Assembly (NCBI RefSeq): GCF_040892545.1
Contig: NZ_CP156079.1
Span: 2,639,501-2,703,500, forward strand
Direction of reading: 5' to 3'
Length of the DNA stretch: 64,000 bases
Source: Paracidovorax avenae
GTDB taxonomy: Bacteria; Pseudomonadota; Gammaproteobacteria; Burkholderiales; Burkholderiaceae_C
How positions within the stretch are numbered: the stretch's first letter is position 1; each line of letters starts with the position of its first letter. Of the stretch, positions 37,300 to 47,328 are shown one piece after another. Both the position numbers and the translations under genes were made by a program. The notes below the pieces were generated by a model that searched no databases, was not told where the DNA came from, and saw only the letters and a program-made list of their open reading frames with translations.

Positions 37300-39615
37300 T
37301 TGTATATCAAAAAAACCAAAGCCGTTGCAAACGTCGCGCACTCCGATGACGAAATCGAAGGCAGCGTGCAGGGCCACCGCGACGGCCACGGATTCGTGCA
37401 GCGCGACGACGGCGATGCCGACATCTACATCCCCGCGAACGAGATGCGGGCGGTGCTTCACAAGGACCGCGTGCGCGTGCGCATCGCGCGGCACGACCGG
37501 CGCGGCCGGCCCGAGGGCCGCATCGTCGAGATCATCGAACGCCCCCAGCACCCGATCATCGGGCGCCTGCTGCAGGAAAGCGGCGTGTGGCTGGTGGCGC
37601 CGGAAGACAAGCGCTACGGCCAGGATGTGCTGATCCCCAAGGGCGCTACCGGCTCGGCCAAGACCGGGCAGGTCGTGGTGGTGGAGCTGACGGAGCCGCC
37701 CGCGCTGTTCGGGCAGCCCGTGGGCCGTGTCACGGAAGTGCTGGGGGAGGTGGACGACCCGGGCATGGAGATCGAGATCGCCGTGCGCAAATACGGCGTT
37801 CCGCACGAGTTCTCGCAGGAGGCGCTGGCGCAGGCCAGGGCCCTGCCCGACAAGGTGCGCGCGCAGGACAAGCGCCACCGCATCGACCTGACCGACGTGC
37901 CGCTGGTGACCATCGACGGCGAAGATGCCCGCGACTTCGACGATGCGGTGTATTGCGAGCCGGCGCGCGTCGGCCGCGCCAAGGGCTGGCGCCTCCTGGT
38001 CGCGATCGCCGACGTGAGCCACTATGTGGAGACGGGCAGCCCCATCGACGTGGACGCCTACGACCGGGCCACGAGCGTCTATTTCCCGCGCCGCGTGATC
38101 CCGATGCTGCCCGAGAAGCTGTCCAACGGGCTGTGCTCGCTCAATCCGGAGGTGGAGCGGCTGTGCATGGTGTGCGACATGCTGGTCACCGCCAAGGGCG
38201 AAGTGCATGCCTACCAGTTCTACCCGGCGGTCATGTTCAGCCACGCTCGCTTCACCTATACGGAAGTGGCCGCGATCCTCGCGAACACGCGGGGGCCGGA
38301 GGCGACGAAGCGCCGGGCGCGCGTGCAGGATTTGCTGAACCTGCACGACGTGTACCGCGCGCTGCTGTCGTCGCGGCACGCGCGTGGGGCGGTGGATTTC
38401 GAGACCACCGAGACGCAGATCGTCTGCGACGACAACGGCCGCATCGAGAAGATCGTGCCGCGCACGCGCAACGATGCCCACCGGCTGATCGAGGAGGCCA
38501 TGCTCGCGGCCAATGTGTGCAGCGCGGACTTCATCGCGCAGGGTGGCCAGCCCGGGCTGTACCGCGTGCACGAAGGCCCCACGCCGGAGAAGCAGGAAAT
38601 CCTGCGCAGCTACCTGAAGGCCATGGGGGTAGGCATGACGATCGGCGACGATCCGAAGCCCGGCGACTTCCAGGCCATCGCCGAGGCCACGAAGGACCGT
38701 CCGGACGCGCAGCAGATCCACACGATGCTGCTGCGGTCCATGCAGCAGGCCATCTACACGCCCGTGAACAGCGGCCATTTCGGGCTGGCCTACGAGGCGT
38801 ACACGCATTTCACCAGCCCGATCCGCCGCTATCCCGATCTGCTGGTCCACCGCGTCATCAAGGCGATCCTGGGCCAGACCAAGTACCGGCTGCCGGCGCT
38901 TCCCGTGCCCGGCGAAGCCCACGCCAAGCTCGCCAAGCGGCTGGCCGCACGCGTGCCCGCGCCCACCCAGCAGCCGCGCAAGCCGCTCTCCGCCTCGGCG
39001 GCCCGGGAACTGCAGGCCTGGGAGGCCGCGGGCCTGCATTGCAGCGCCAATGAACGCCGCGCGGACGAGGCCAGCCGCGACGTCGAGGCCTGGCTCAAGT
39101 GCAAGTACATGCGCGAGCACCTCGGCGAGGAGTTCAGCGGCCTGGTCACGGCCGCGACCAGCTTCGGCATCTTCGTGACGCTGGACGCGATGTACGTCGA
39201 GGGGCTGGTGCACATCACGGAGCTGGGCGGCGAGTATTTCAAGTTCGACGAGGCGCGCCAGGAGCTGCGCGGCGAACGCACGGGCATCCGCTATGCCATC
39301 GGCACGCGGGTGCGCGTACAGGTCAGCCGCGTGGACCTGGATGGGCGACGCATCGACTTCCGGCTGGTGCGCGAGGGCGAGGAGTCGCTGTCACCCGCGC
39401 GCGCTTCCCGCGGCCGCGGAGGGCGCGAGCCGTCGGAGCCCATGCTCCCGGCATCCGCCGATGGAGCGGGGGCAGAGCGCAGTCGCAACAAGGCCCGCAA
39501 GGGCGCTTCGCGGGCCGCCCGCCCGCAGGACGCCCCCGCGGCGCCGCGCAAGGCGGCGGCCAAGGGTTCCGGACGCCGCTCCGGGGCCGCCAAGCGGGGC
39601 AAGTCGCGCCGCTGA
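37300..39615 (+). CDS. rnr: Ribonuclease R lacking the N-terminal winged helix
   Basis: RNase R is a processive 3'-5' exoribonuclease. The 771-residue product has cold-shock domains (first block G-H-R-D-G-H-G-F-V), the RNB catalytic domain with [13 protein letters not shown], the conserved [12 protein letters not shown], an S1 domain at about 605-690 and a basic lysine/arginine-rich tail. The usual winged helix of about 80 residues is missing: upstream lies an antisense tRNA. No early in-frame ATG exists; the TTG at 37300 has AGGAAA about 10 bases before it. An alternative GTG at 37366 would cut the first cold-shock domain. The SDR gene follows after 77 bases. Confidence 0.9.
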   Translation: MYIKKTKAVANVAHSDDEIEGSVQGHRDGHGFVQRDDGDADIYIPANEMRAVLHKDRVRVRIARHDRRGRPEGRIVEIIERPQHPIIGRLLQESGVWLVAPEDKRYGQDVLIPKGATGSAKTGQVVVVELTEPPALFGQPVGRVTEVLGEVDDPGMEIEIAVRKYGVPHEFSQEALAQARALPDKVRAQDKRHRIDLTDVPLVTIDGEDARDFDDAVYCEPARVGRAKGWRLLVAIADVSHYVETGSPIDVDAYDRATSVYFPRRVIPMLPEKLSNGLCSLNPEVERLCMVCDMLVTAKGEVHAYQFYPAVMFSHARFTYTEVAAILANTRGPEATKRRARVQDLLNLHDVYRALLSSRHARGAVDFETTETQIVCDDNGRIEKIVPRTRNDAHRLIEEAMLAANVCSADFIAQGGQPGLYRVHEGPTPEKQEILRSYLKAMGVGMTIGDDPKPGDFQAIAEATKDRPDAQQIHTMLLRSMQQAIYTPVNSGHFGLAYEAYTHFTSPIRRYPDLLVHRVIKAILGQTKYRLPALPVPGEAHAKLAKRLAARVPAPTQQPRKPLSASAARELQAWEAAGLHCSANERRADEASRDVEAWLKCKYMREHLGEEFSGLVTAATSFGIFVTLDAMYVEGLVHITELGGEYFKFDEARQELRGERTGIRYAIGTRVRVQVSRVDLDGRRIDFRLVREGEESLSPARASRGRGGREPSEPMLPASADGAGAERSRNKARKGASRAARPQDAPAAPRKAAAKGSGRRSGAAKRGKSRR
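37301..37330 (-). promoter_or_regulatory. Promoter of tRNA-Leu copy 2, inside the start of rnr
   Basis: On the minus strand TTGCAA (37325-37330) and TATACA (37301-37306) are 18 bases apart, placing the start about 15 bases before the tRNA. These bases are also codons 1-11 of rnr on the other strand. Confidence 0.65.
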
Positions 39616-39692
39616 GCCCTGGCGGGGCGTCGGGATGCCGCGGGCGTCCGGCCCCGCCCCGGGGATGTGCATCCAGCAAGAGGACAAGATCG

Positions 39693-40457
39693 ATGAAGGT
39701 TGCGAACGGAACGCCGCGTATCGCGGTGGTGACGGGTGCCGGCTCGGGCATCGGCAAGGCGGCGGCGCTGGCCCTGCTGGGTGCCGGCTGGTCGGTGGTG
39801 CTGGCCGGGCGCCGCGAAGCGCTGCTGCAGGCCGTGGTGGAGGAGGGGGGTGGAGCCGACCGTGCTTTGGCCGTGCCCACGGACGTTGCGGATCCGCAGG
39901 CCGTGGAGCGGTTGTTCGCCCAGGCCGTCCAGCGGTTCGGCCGCGTGGACCTGCTGTTCAACAACGCCGGGGTGGGCGCGCCTGCGGTGCCGCTGGAAGA
40001 CCTGCCGATCGATGAATGGAAGCGCGTGGTGGACATCAACCTGAACGGGATGTTCTATTGCCTGCGCGAGGCGTTCCGGGTGATGAAGGCGCAGAGCCCG
40101 CAGGGGGGGCGGATCATCAACAACGGCTCGATCTCGGCCCATGCCCCGAGGCCGAACTCCATCGCCTACACGGCCACCAAGCATGCCGTCATGGGCCTGA
40201 CCAAGACCGCCTCGCTGGACGGGCGCAAGTACGACATCGCGGTCGGGCAGATCGACGTGGGCAATGCGGGCACGGAACTGGCGCAGCGCATGACGCAGGG
40301 CGTACCCCAGGCCAATGGCCGGATCGCGGCCGAGCCGCTGATGGACGTGGGCATCGTCGCGCGGTCGGTGCTCTACATGGCGGAGCTGCCGCTGGAGGCC
40401 AATGTGCTGTTCCACACGGTGATGGCCACCAAGATGCCCTTCGTGGGCAGGGGATGA
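39693..40457 (+). CDS. Short-chain dehydrogenase/reductase
   Basis: This is a 254-residue SDR with the cofactor loop T-G-A-G-S-G-I-G (about 14-21), N-N-A-G-V-G, the catalytic serine in N-G-S-I-S and the Y-T-A-T-K pair. The acidic or basic residue choosing NAD or NADP is followed by G-R-R in strand 2, which favours NADP. AAGAGGACAAGATCG precedes the ATG. It follows rnr closely and may be cotranscribed. The substrate is not evident. Confidence 0.9.
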   Translation: MKVANGTPRIAVVTGAGSGIGKAAALALLGAGWSVVLAGRREALLQAVVEEGGGADRALAVPTDVADPQAVERLFAQAVQRFGRVDLLFNNAGVGAPAVPLEDLPIDEWKRVVDINLNGMFYCLREAFRVMKAQSPQGGRIINNGSISAHAPRPNSIAYTATKHAVMGLTKTASLDGRKYDIAVGQIDVGNAGTELAQRMTQGVPQANGRIAAEPLMDVGIVARSVLYMAELPLEANVLFHTVMATKMPFVGRG

Positions 40458-40548
40458 ACTGTCCCGCCTTGCGGCGGATGGCGGAGCCTGGCGCTTGCCC
40501 GGAACGGCAGGCCTGGAGCCCCGCTGGAATCGCCGGAACGGCGGTGCT

Positions 40549-40767
40549 TCAGCCTGCGCAGGCAGACGCCTGCGACGGGCTGCCCTGGGAAACAGGGCTG
40601 CCCATCATGGCGGCATGGGCGGGCCGGATGCGGGACCTTGCATCGGCGTAAGCCGCCGGGAGGGCGGACGACGTGTCGGCAGGCTCGGCCGATGCCGGCG
40701 CCACGGTGTCGCCGATGTCGTCACGCTCCTGATACGACGACAGGAAAGGCCAGGTTTTGCGGATCAT
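40549..40767 (-). CDS. Small hypothetical protein at the end of the glg/tre operon
   Basis: This 72-residue ORF begins 49 bases after the glgA stop on the same strand, with AGGAG six bases before its ATG, so it is probably translated. It has no membrane helix or signal, is alanine/serine-rich, and starts M-I-R-K-T-W-P-F-L-S-S-Y-Q-E-R. Third codon positions are GC-rich as in the neighbours. No family was recognised. Confidence 0.5.
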   Translation of the reverse strand: MIRKTWPFLSSYQERDDIGDTVAPASAEPADTSSALPAAYADARSRIRPAHAAMMGSPVSQGSPSQASACAG

Positions 40768-40816
40768 GTCGGGCTCCTAGAGAACGCGGGGAGCGCCGGT
40801 GTGTGCCGGCGTGGCA

Positions 40817-42343
40817 TCAGTATTCCGCCGCGGGCCGGGGCTTCCTGTAGGACAAGGCTGAGGCCGTTTGCGGGCGGGTTTCCGCACGGTTACGTGCGGC
40901 GCCATAGGCCTGGAGGTACGCCCGGGCCGAGGCGGTCCATCCGAAATCGCGTTGCATGCCGTTGCGCTGCAGGCGGCGCCAGGCGTCGGGCGCGGTTTTC
41001 CAGAGGTGCAGGGCGCGGCCTACGGCCTGGTCGAACGCGGCCTGGCTCGACCCGCGCAGCACGAAACCCGTGCCGTTGCCCGCCGGGTCGTCGGCATCCA
41101 CCACCGAATCGGCGAGGCCGCCGGTGGGAGTGACCACGGGCGGCGTGCCGTAGGCCTGGCTGTACATCTGGTTCAGGCCGCAGGGTTCGAAGCGGGAAGG
41201 CATGAGGAAGCTGTCGCTGCCGGCCTCGATGCCGTGGGCGAGGTCTTCGTCGAAGCCCACGGTGACGTGCATGTGGCGGGGATGGTGCTTCGCCAGTGCC
41301 CGCAGGGCGTTTTCCAGGGCCGGGTCGCCGCTGCCCAGGATGGCGAGTTGCGCGCCCTGGCGCAGCAGGCGCTCGGCGCCGCCGATCACCCAGTCGATGC
41401 CTTTTTGCTCGGTCATCCGGCCGACGAGGCCGAACAGCATGCGGTCACCATCCTGCGCAAGTCCCAGCGTCCGGCGCAGTGCGGCCTTGCAGGCAGCCTT
41501 GCCCTCCAGGCGGTCGGCGGAGAAGTGCGCCGGGATCAGCGGGTCCTGCGACGGATTCCACAGCGCGGTGTCGATGCCGTTGAGGATGCCCTGCAGCCGG
41601 TCCGCACGGGCGCGGAGCACGCCGTCCAGGCCGAAGCCGAGTTCGGGCGTCTGGATCTCGCGTGCGTAGGTGGGGCTGACGGTGGTGATGGCGTCCGCGT
41701 ACTGCAGGCCGGCCTTGAGCATGGAGAGCTGGCCCCAGAATTCGGCGCCCTCGATACCCAGGTGCCGGTCCTCGATGCCGAGGCGCTGCGCCCAGTCCAT
41801 GGGGAAAACGCCCTGGAAAGCCAGGTTGTGCACCGTGACCATGCTGCGCGCCACGGTATCCCCCCGGGGGCCGGCCGCGTCGCGGAACTGCCGCAGGTAG
41901 AGCGGCGCCAGTGCGGTGGGCCAGTCATTGGCGTGGACGATGTCCGCGGTCCAGCCGCACGGCGATTGCGGCGTGCCGATGCGCGCGGCCACATGGGCGA
42001 GCAGGCCGAAGCGCAGGGCATTGTCCGGGTGTTCCCCCTGCGCGCCGGCGTAGGGCGAACCGGAGCGCGCGTAGAGCTGCGGGCAGGAGAGCAGCAGCAG
42101 GGGCACCTCGTGCCCGCCGCGGTCCACGCGCAGCAGTTGCGCGGCGGGCCAGGGGCCTTCGGCGGGCAGCGAGTGCCAGCCGGTGATCCGGCCCTGCAGG
42201 GGCATGTCCGCATATGCGGGCATGAGCAGCATCACCTCGTGGCCCAGGGCCGCGATGGCGGGCGGCAGCGCGGCGCTGACGTCGCCCAGGCCGCCGGTCT
42301 TGACCAGCGGGGCGCATTCCGATGTGGCGAAGAGAATCTTCAT
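40817..42343 (-). CDS. glgA: Glycogen synthase
   Basis: GlgA (GT5) extends alpha-1,4-glucan from ADP-glucose. The 508 residues carry the ADP-glucose lysine motif K-T-G-G-L-G-D-V (from K15), V-G-R-M-T-E-Q-K-G in the middle and the C-terminal donor motif S-R-F-E-P-C-G-L-N-Q. The start at 42343 overlaps the malQ-treY stop by ATGA; the open frame further upstream is not used. It is the fifth enzyme of a five-gene coupled run. Its substrate is made by glgC, the first gene of the same run. Confidence 0.95.
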   Translation of the reverse strand: MKILFATSECAPLVKTGGLGDVSAALPPAIAALGHEVMLLMPAYADMPLQGRITGWHSLPAEGPWPAAQLLRVDRGGHEVPLLLLSCPQLYARSGSPYAGAQGEHPDNALRFGLLAHVAARIGTPQSPCGWTADIVHANDWPTALAPLYLRQFRDAAGPRGDTVARSMVTVHNLAFQGVFPMDWAQRLGIEDRHLGIEGAEFWGQLSMLKAGLQYADAITTVSPTYAREIQTPELGFGLDGVLRARADRLQGILNGIDTALWNPSQDPLIPAHFSADRLEGKAACKAALRRTLGLAQDGDRMLFGLVGRMTEQKGIDWVIGGAERLLRQGAQLAILGSGDPALENALRALAKHHPRHMHVTVGFDEDLAHGIEAGSDSFLMPSRFEPCGLNQMYSQAYGTPPVVTPTGGLADSVVDADDPAGNGTGFVLRGSSQAAFDQAVGRALHLWKTAPDAWRRLQRNGMQRDFGWTASARAYLQAYGAARNRAETRPQTASALSYRKPRPAAEY

Positions 42344-45300
42344 GCGCCGGATTCTCCGCCCACGAGCACCGCGAACGGCAGGCCGGGACGGTCCGGAAGC
42401 ACTTCCCCGAGGATTTCCTCCACGCTCCATCCTTCCCCGGTGTCGGCGCCGATGCGCCGGCCCGTCATCCATTCCTGCCAGACGCCGGCCTTGGCCAGCA
42501 CGGGGTGGGCGGACGCGACCGCGATCCGGGTGCCGCGCCACCCGGCCGCTGCCAGGCCGTAGAGCAGGCGCGCGCAGATGACCACGATGGCCCGGCCGTC
42601 CCGGATGCGGGCGAAGGCGAACGCATGCTCGGCACCATGGCCTTCCAGCGTGAGCGGCAGGTAGGTGGACTGGCGGAACAGGTCGGGCAGGGCCTGCCGC
42701 AGGTGCAGCAGGCGCCAGGTGACCAGTTGCTTCGCGTCCGGGCCGGGCACCGGGCCCATGAGGCGTTCCCAGTCCGCCTGCGACGGATGGGCGCCCTGGC
42801 CGTAGAGCGCCTGCACCTGCTCCAGGGCCCGTGCCATGGCGCCGAAATCCACGGGGCGGCGGTTGTCCGGGTCCACGAGACTGAAGTTCCAGTGTTCGCA
42901 GCCCTGGTAGATGTCCGGCACGCCGGGCACCGTGAGCTTGAGCGCGAGCTGGCAGAGGCTGTTGCGGAAGCCATAGGGCGCGATGGACTGCACGAACCTT
43001 TCGAGCTCGCGCACGAAGCGCTCGGTCGAGAGCGCACCGTCGATATAGCGCGCCACCGCATCTTCATAGGCCGCGTTCGGGAACAGCCAGTTGGTCTGTT
43101 GCTTGGCCTCGCGCATGGCCTTGACCATGTACTGCTGGATGCGTTCGCGCAGTTCCTGGCGCTCGTCCGGCTCGGTGGCATGGGTGGGCCAGATGCCGAC
43201 CAGTGCCTGGTAGAGGGCCCAGAGGTCGTGCGGCCGCGGGGCCTGCATACCGTCCACCTCGGTGGCGAAGCGCGCGCCCAGCTCGTGCAGCTGCAGGGCG
43301 GTGTCTTCCCACAACGCGGGGATTTCCGAAAGCACGTTGAGGCGGGCGCGGAGGTCTTCGGACCGCTTGCTGTCGTGCGTGGAGGTGGCCAGCAGGTTGT
43401 GCGGGCGGTGGCGGGCGCGCTGCAGGTTGGCCTGGTGGAAGGCCGCGCAGGTGAGGCCGAATCGGCGCGGTTCCGAGCCGACATCATTCAGCGAGACGAG
43501 GCGCACGTAGCGGTAGAAAACCGTGTCTTCCACGGACTTGGCCATGACCGGGGCCGTGAACTGCTGCCAGCGGCGGATGAAGCGCGCGCGCAGGGGCGGG
43601 GCCGCGCCTTCGTCGCCGAGCAGGACGCTTTCGAGATAGGCCAGCACGCCACCCTCGCTGGTGCCCATGCGGCGGCGTGCGGCCGCGATGGCCCAGGCGA
43701 CGTGGCGACGGTCGGTGTCACTGGGGGGCGTGCCGTCGGGCACCAGGTAGGTGCGGTAAACGGGGAAGACCGCCGCCACTTCCGTCAGGGCGATGCGCAA
43801 CTGGTTGCGCGTGAAATCGAAGGTGCGCCGGTCCGCCTGGGCGATGCGGTAGAGCGTGTCGGCCAGCCATCCCAGGTCGCTGTAGAGCGAGGTCTCGATG
43901 ATGTGCTTCTTGCACTCGTACACCGCTTCCTCGAAATCCTTCGTGTCGCCGGTGAAGCTGGTGTAGGCGTCGTCGAAGGCGGCCTGCGATGCGGTGTCCA
44001 CGAAGAGGCCGTTGACCAGGCTGCTGAACCGGTAGCCCGTGGCGCCGTGTACGGGCCAGTAGGCCGGCAGGGGTTCGTGGTCCGCCAGGATCTTTTCCAC
44101 CACGAGGTAGAGCGCCGTGGGCTCGCGGCCGGCGGCGCGGGCGAGGGCCGCATGGCGCCGCTGCAGGCGGTCGAAGTACTGCGCGGGATCGGCCAGGCCG
44201 TCCGGGTGGTCGATGCGCAGGCCGGTGATGCGGCCCTCTGCCAGCCAGCGGAAGATGCAGGCGTGCGCAGCCTCGAACACGGAGGTTTCCTCCATGCGCA
44301 GCGCAGCGAGGGAGTTCACGTCGAAGAACCGGCGGTAGTTGATGTCGTCGCCGGCCACGCGCCAGTCCGCCAGGCGGTAGGGCTGGTCGCGCAGCAGGCC
44401 GTCCAGCGCGTCGAAGCTGCCGGGCTCTTCCTTCCGGCCGTTCCAGTGGGCCAGGCAGGCGGCGACCCACTGGCGCAGCCACGCATGGGCCCCGGCCAGT
44501 TCCGCGAGGCGCCGCTGGTGGAGGGGGGCATCGCGCAGGCGCATGGCGCGCTCGCCTTCGTCACCGGTGTCGCGGTCGGGCAGGCGGCCGAAGGCATCGA
44601 TGAGGGAGTGCACCTGCAGCGCGCTGTCGCCATCGGCTTCGCCGGGGGCCGGTGCGGGCACGGCCGCGAAGATGCGGGCGTAGTGCCGGGGGTCCACCGG
44701 CAGCCGGTGGTCCCAGTAGCACACCAGGAAGCGGCCGGCCTGTGCGTCGAAATCCAGGCGCAGTTCGCCGGCTTCCACCACGTGGCCGTACTGCCCGCCG
44801 AGCATGGGCAGCAGCACGCGGCCCTGCAGGCTGGCGGTGGCGGGCTCCCATTCGATGTCGAAGAAGCCGGCATGGGCGGCGGACCGCCCGTGTTCCATCA
44901 CGTCGTCCCACCAGGGGTTGGGGGCGTCGATCACGCCCATGTGGTTGGGCACGATGTCCAGCAACTGGCCGAGGCCATGCGCCTGCAGGGCATCGCACAG
45001 GGCGGCATGGCTGGCCTCGTCGCCGATTTCCGGGTTCAGCTGCGTGGGATCGACCACGTTGTAGCCGTGCGTGCTGCCGGGGGCGGCCTTGAGGTAGGGC
45101 GAGCTGTAGAGATGGCTGATGCCCAGCGCGTGCAGGTAGGGGACGGCGGCGGTCATGGCCGCGAAGGTGTTGTCCTTGTGGAACTGCACGCGGTAGGTCG
45201 CGAGCGGAACGTCCGCGGTGTCGAGCGCGGGCAGTTCTTCCACGGGGGCCTGCATGGCGGGGCGCCCCCGGTGCTCGCGCATGGCGGAGGCCACGGCGGC

Positions 45301-47328
45301 GAAGCAGGGGTGCGTGGCCAACCGGTCCAGCGGCACGGCGAGGCGCCGGCGCCAGTTGGGCTGCATGTCCTCGGTGGAGCCGGGCACGTTGACCTGTTCG
45401 AGCTGTGCGATGGCATCCTCGATCTGCACCGCCGCGAGCCAGCAGGGGGTGCGCGCCAGGTAGGCATGCACAGCGGCCGTGAACTCCGGCGTGGCCTCGG
45501 GCACGGATTGGGCATCCACCGTGGCGCCGGGGGGCAGAAGGCCTTCTTCCTGCAGCGCCATCAGCAATCGGACACGGTCCTGTGCGCGCTCGATCAGGCT
45601 GCGCGCGTGGGCTTCCGAATCCGGCAGCCAGCCCAGGCGCTTCTGCACCTCGATGTCTTCGCCGGACCAGTAGCCGCGCAATGTGGGCAGGTCGTGCGTG
45701 CTCACCACGGCCAGCGCCTGCGCCGGCCACTGCGCGGGCGGCCGGAAGGCGCCGCCATCCATGCGTTCGAAGATGAGCGGGCGGTAGGAAAGGACGGTGC
45801 GCTGCGCCATGGCCTCGCGCATCTGCGGCGCCACGTTGCCCAGGTCTTCGCCGATGACCAGGCACTGGTGGCGATGGCTTTCGATGGCGAGGACCGCGAG
45901 CAGCGCCTGCAGCGGGTAGGCGACGTAGGTGCCGGCGCCGCCGTGGGTCCAGAAAAGGCGCATGAGCGCCATCACGTGGTCCATGCGCAGCGCCCCGGCG
46001 GGCTGCATGACGGCATGCAGCAGGCGGCGCACCGGCATGAAACGGGCAGCGGCCAGCGCGACGGGGTTGAGCGGCGGCAGGCCCCAGTCCTGGCCCTGGG
46101 TGTTCAGCGGATCGGGCGGCGCCCCGATGTTCATGCCGCGTGCATACAGCTTCTGCGAGGTCCAGGTTTCCGAGCCGCCGTCGCTCGCGCCCACGGCCAG
46201 GTCGCAGTACAGGCCGAGCGGCATGAGGGCGCGGGCGCGCTCGCCCGCCTGCCCGAGCTGCAGGTGGGCTGTCCACTGCAGCCACATGTGGTAGGCCACG
46301 GCTTCCGCATGGTCCTTGGCGAAGGCCTGGGCGGCCGGGCCCTGGGGATCCCGCAGTTCCTCGGGCCAGGCAGGCCAGCCCCAGGTGTCGGGCGACGTGC
46401 GCACGAGATGGCGCTGGATGGCTTCGAACAGCGCATGCGGTGCCAGCGTGGCGGCATGCTCCTTCATGAAGGCCTGGAAGGCGAGGCCGCGCGGGCTCAG
46501 CGATTCCCAGTCGCCCTGGCGGAACTCGTCCCACAGCAGGGCGAGCATTTCCTCCTTGGCGGCGGCGACCTCGGCATACTGCACCGTTTCCGCGGCGCGC
46601 AGGGCCTGCAGCCGCTGCTGGAACACGCCGTCGGCGTAGAGCGACTGCGCCGGGCCGCTGCGCAGGAATTCCGGCATCGCGGTCACGTCGATGAACAGCG
46701 GGTTGAGCGCCAGGCGGCTGGACGGGCTGTAGGGGCTGGCCAGGTCCGGCCGGTCCATGCGCAAGGCGTGCAGCGGGCTCAGGCCGACGAAGGCGGCGCC
46801 CTGGGCAGCGGCGGTCGCCACCAGGTCGCAGAGATCGGAGAAGTCGCCGATGCCCCAGTTGCGGTCCGAGCGCAGCGAATACAGCTGCACGCTCAGGCCC
46901 CACCAGCGCTCACCATGGCGCAGCGGATCGGGTGACCAGCAGCGCGCGGGCGCGACGATGACGAAGCGCTCTTCCTGCGTTCCAGGCCCTGTGAGGCGAT
47001 AGTAGCCCGCGCGCAGCGTGGCCGGCAGCCGCGCGACCGGGCCCCGGCCCTCGCAGACGGTTTCCTCGGCCTCGACCTCGCTGGTGACCAGCCGCCAGGA
47101 TGCGGCGCCATGCCATTCGATCTCGGCCGGCTGGCCTTCTTCCACGACGATGGGGGAGGGTAGCGCACCAGCGTCTGCGTGCGATCCCATGGCCGACAGC
47201 GCGCGCTCGAGCACCTCCGGCGGCACCTCGCGGTGCTCACCCCAGAAGCTGGCGTACTGGAGCGCGATGCCTGCCCGGCGGGCGCGTTCGTGCAGGCCGT
47301 CGTGGCCCTCGTGGTGGTGGCCGTTCAT
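42340..47328 (-). CDS. malQ-treY: Fused 4-alpha-glucanotransferase / maltooligosyltrehalose synthase
   Basis: One 1662-residue protein joins two enzymes. Residues up to about 700 are a MalQ-type GH77 amylomaltase (L-R-M-D-H-V-M with the nucleophile, G-E-D-L-G-N-V, S-T-H-D-L-P-T). From about 705 to 1640 is TreY, GH13 (T-Y-R-V-Q-F at its start, G-L-R-I-D-H-P-D-G-L, L-V-V-E-K-I-L, S-T-H-D-S-K-R-S-E-D). MalQ reshuffles maltooligosaccharides and TreY converts their reducing end into a trehalose linkage. No stop or frameshift lies at the joint. GGAGGTGCCCGC precedes the ATG at 47328, which overlaps the treZ stop as ATGA; the end overlaps glgA. Confidence 0.92.
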   Translation of the reverse strand: MNGHHHEGHDGLHERARRAGIALQYASFWGEHREVPPEVLERALSAMGSHADAGALPSPIVVEEGQPAEIEWHGAASWRLVTSEVEAEETVCEGRGPVARLPATLRAGYYRLTGPGTQEERFVIVAPARCWSPDPLRHGERWWGLSVQLYSLRSDRNWGIGDFSDLCDLVATAAAQGAAFVGLSPLHALRMDRPDLASPYSPSSRLALNPLFIDVTAMPEFLRSGPAQSLYADGVFQQRLQALRAAETVQYAEVAAAKEEMLALLWDEFRQGDWESLSPRGLAFQAFMKEHAATLAPHALFEAIQRHLVRTSPDTWGWPAWPEELRDPQGPAAQAFAKDHAEAVAYHMWLQWTAHLQLGQAGERARALMPLGLYCDLAVGASDGGSETWTSQKLYARGMNIGAPPDPLNTQGQDWGLPPLNPVALAAARFMPVRRLLHAVMQPAGALRMDHVMALMRLFWTHGGAGTYVAYPLQALLAVLAIESHRHQCLVIGEDLGNVAPQMREAMAQRTVLSYRPLIFERMDGGAFRPPAQWPAQALAVVSTHDLPTLRGYWSGEDIEVQKRLGWLPDSEAHARSLIERAQDRVRLLMALQEEGLLPPGATVDAQSVPEATPEFTAAVHAYLARTPCWLAAVQIEDAIAQLEQVNVPGSTEDMQPNWRRRLAVPLDRLATHPCFAAVASAMREHRGRPAMQAPVEELPALDTADVPLATYRVQFHKDNTFAAMTAAVPYLHALGISHLYSSPYLKAAPGSTHGYNVVDPTQLNPEIGDEASHAALCDALQAHGLGQLLDIVPNHMGVIDAPNPWWDDVMEHGRSAAHAGFFDIEWEPATASLQGRVLLPMLGGQYGHVVEAGELRLDFDAQAGRFLVCYWDHRLPVDPRHYARIFAAVPAPAPGEADGDSALQVHSLIDAFGRLPDRDTGDEGERAMRLRDAPLHQRRLAELAGAHAWLRQWVAACLAHWNGRKEEPGSFDALDGLLRDQPYRLADWRVAGDDINYRRFFDVNSLAALRMEETSVFEAAHACIFRWLAEGRITGLRIDHPDGLADPAQYFDRLQRRHAALARAAGREPTALYLVVEKILADHEPLPAYWPVHGATGYRFSSLVNGLFVDTASQAAFDDAYTSFTGDTKDFEEAVYECKKHIIETSLYSDLGWLADTLYRIAQADRRTFDFTRNQLRIALTEVAAVFPVYRTYLVPDGTPPSDTDRRHVAWAIAAARRRMGTSEGGVLAYLESVLLGDEGAAPPLRARFIRRWQQFTAPVMAKSVEDTVFYRYVRLVSLNDVGSEPRRFGLTCAAFHQANLQRARHRPHNLLATSTHDSKRSEDLRARLNVLSEIPALWEDTALQLHELGARFATEVDGMQAPRPHDLWALYQALVGIWPTHATEPDERQELRERIQQYMVKAMREAKQQTNWLFPNAAYEDAVARYIDGALSTERFVRELERFVQSIAPYGFRNSLCQLALKLTVPGVPDIYQGCEHWNFSLVDPDNRRPVDFGAMARALEQVQALYGQGAHPSQADWERLMGPVPGPDAKQLVTWRLLHLRQALPDLFRQSTYLPLTLEGHGAEHAFAFARIRDGRAIVVICARLLYGLAAAGWRGTRIAVASAHPVLAKAGVWQEWMTGRRIGADTGEGWSVEEILGEVLPDRPGLPFAVLVGGESGA

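Noticed and set aside
42322..46935. Plus-strand open frame of 1537 codons
   Set aside because: It is antisense to malQ-treY, has no known domains and a composition typical of a shadow of a GC-rich gene.
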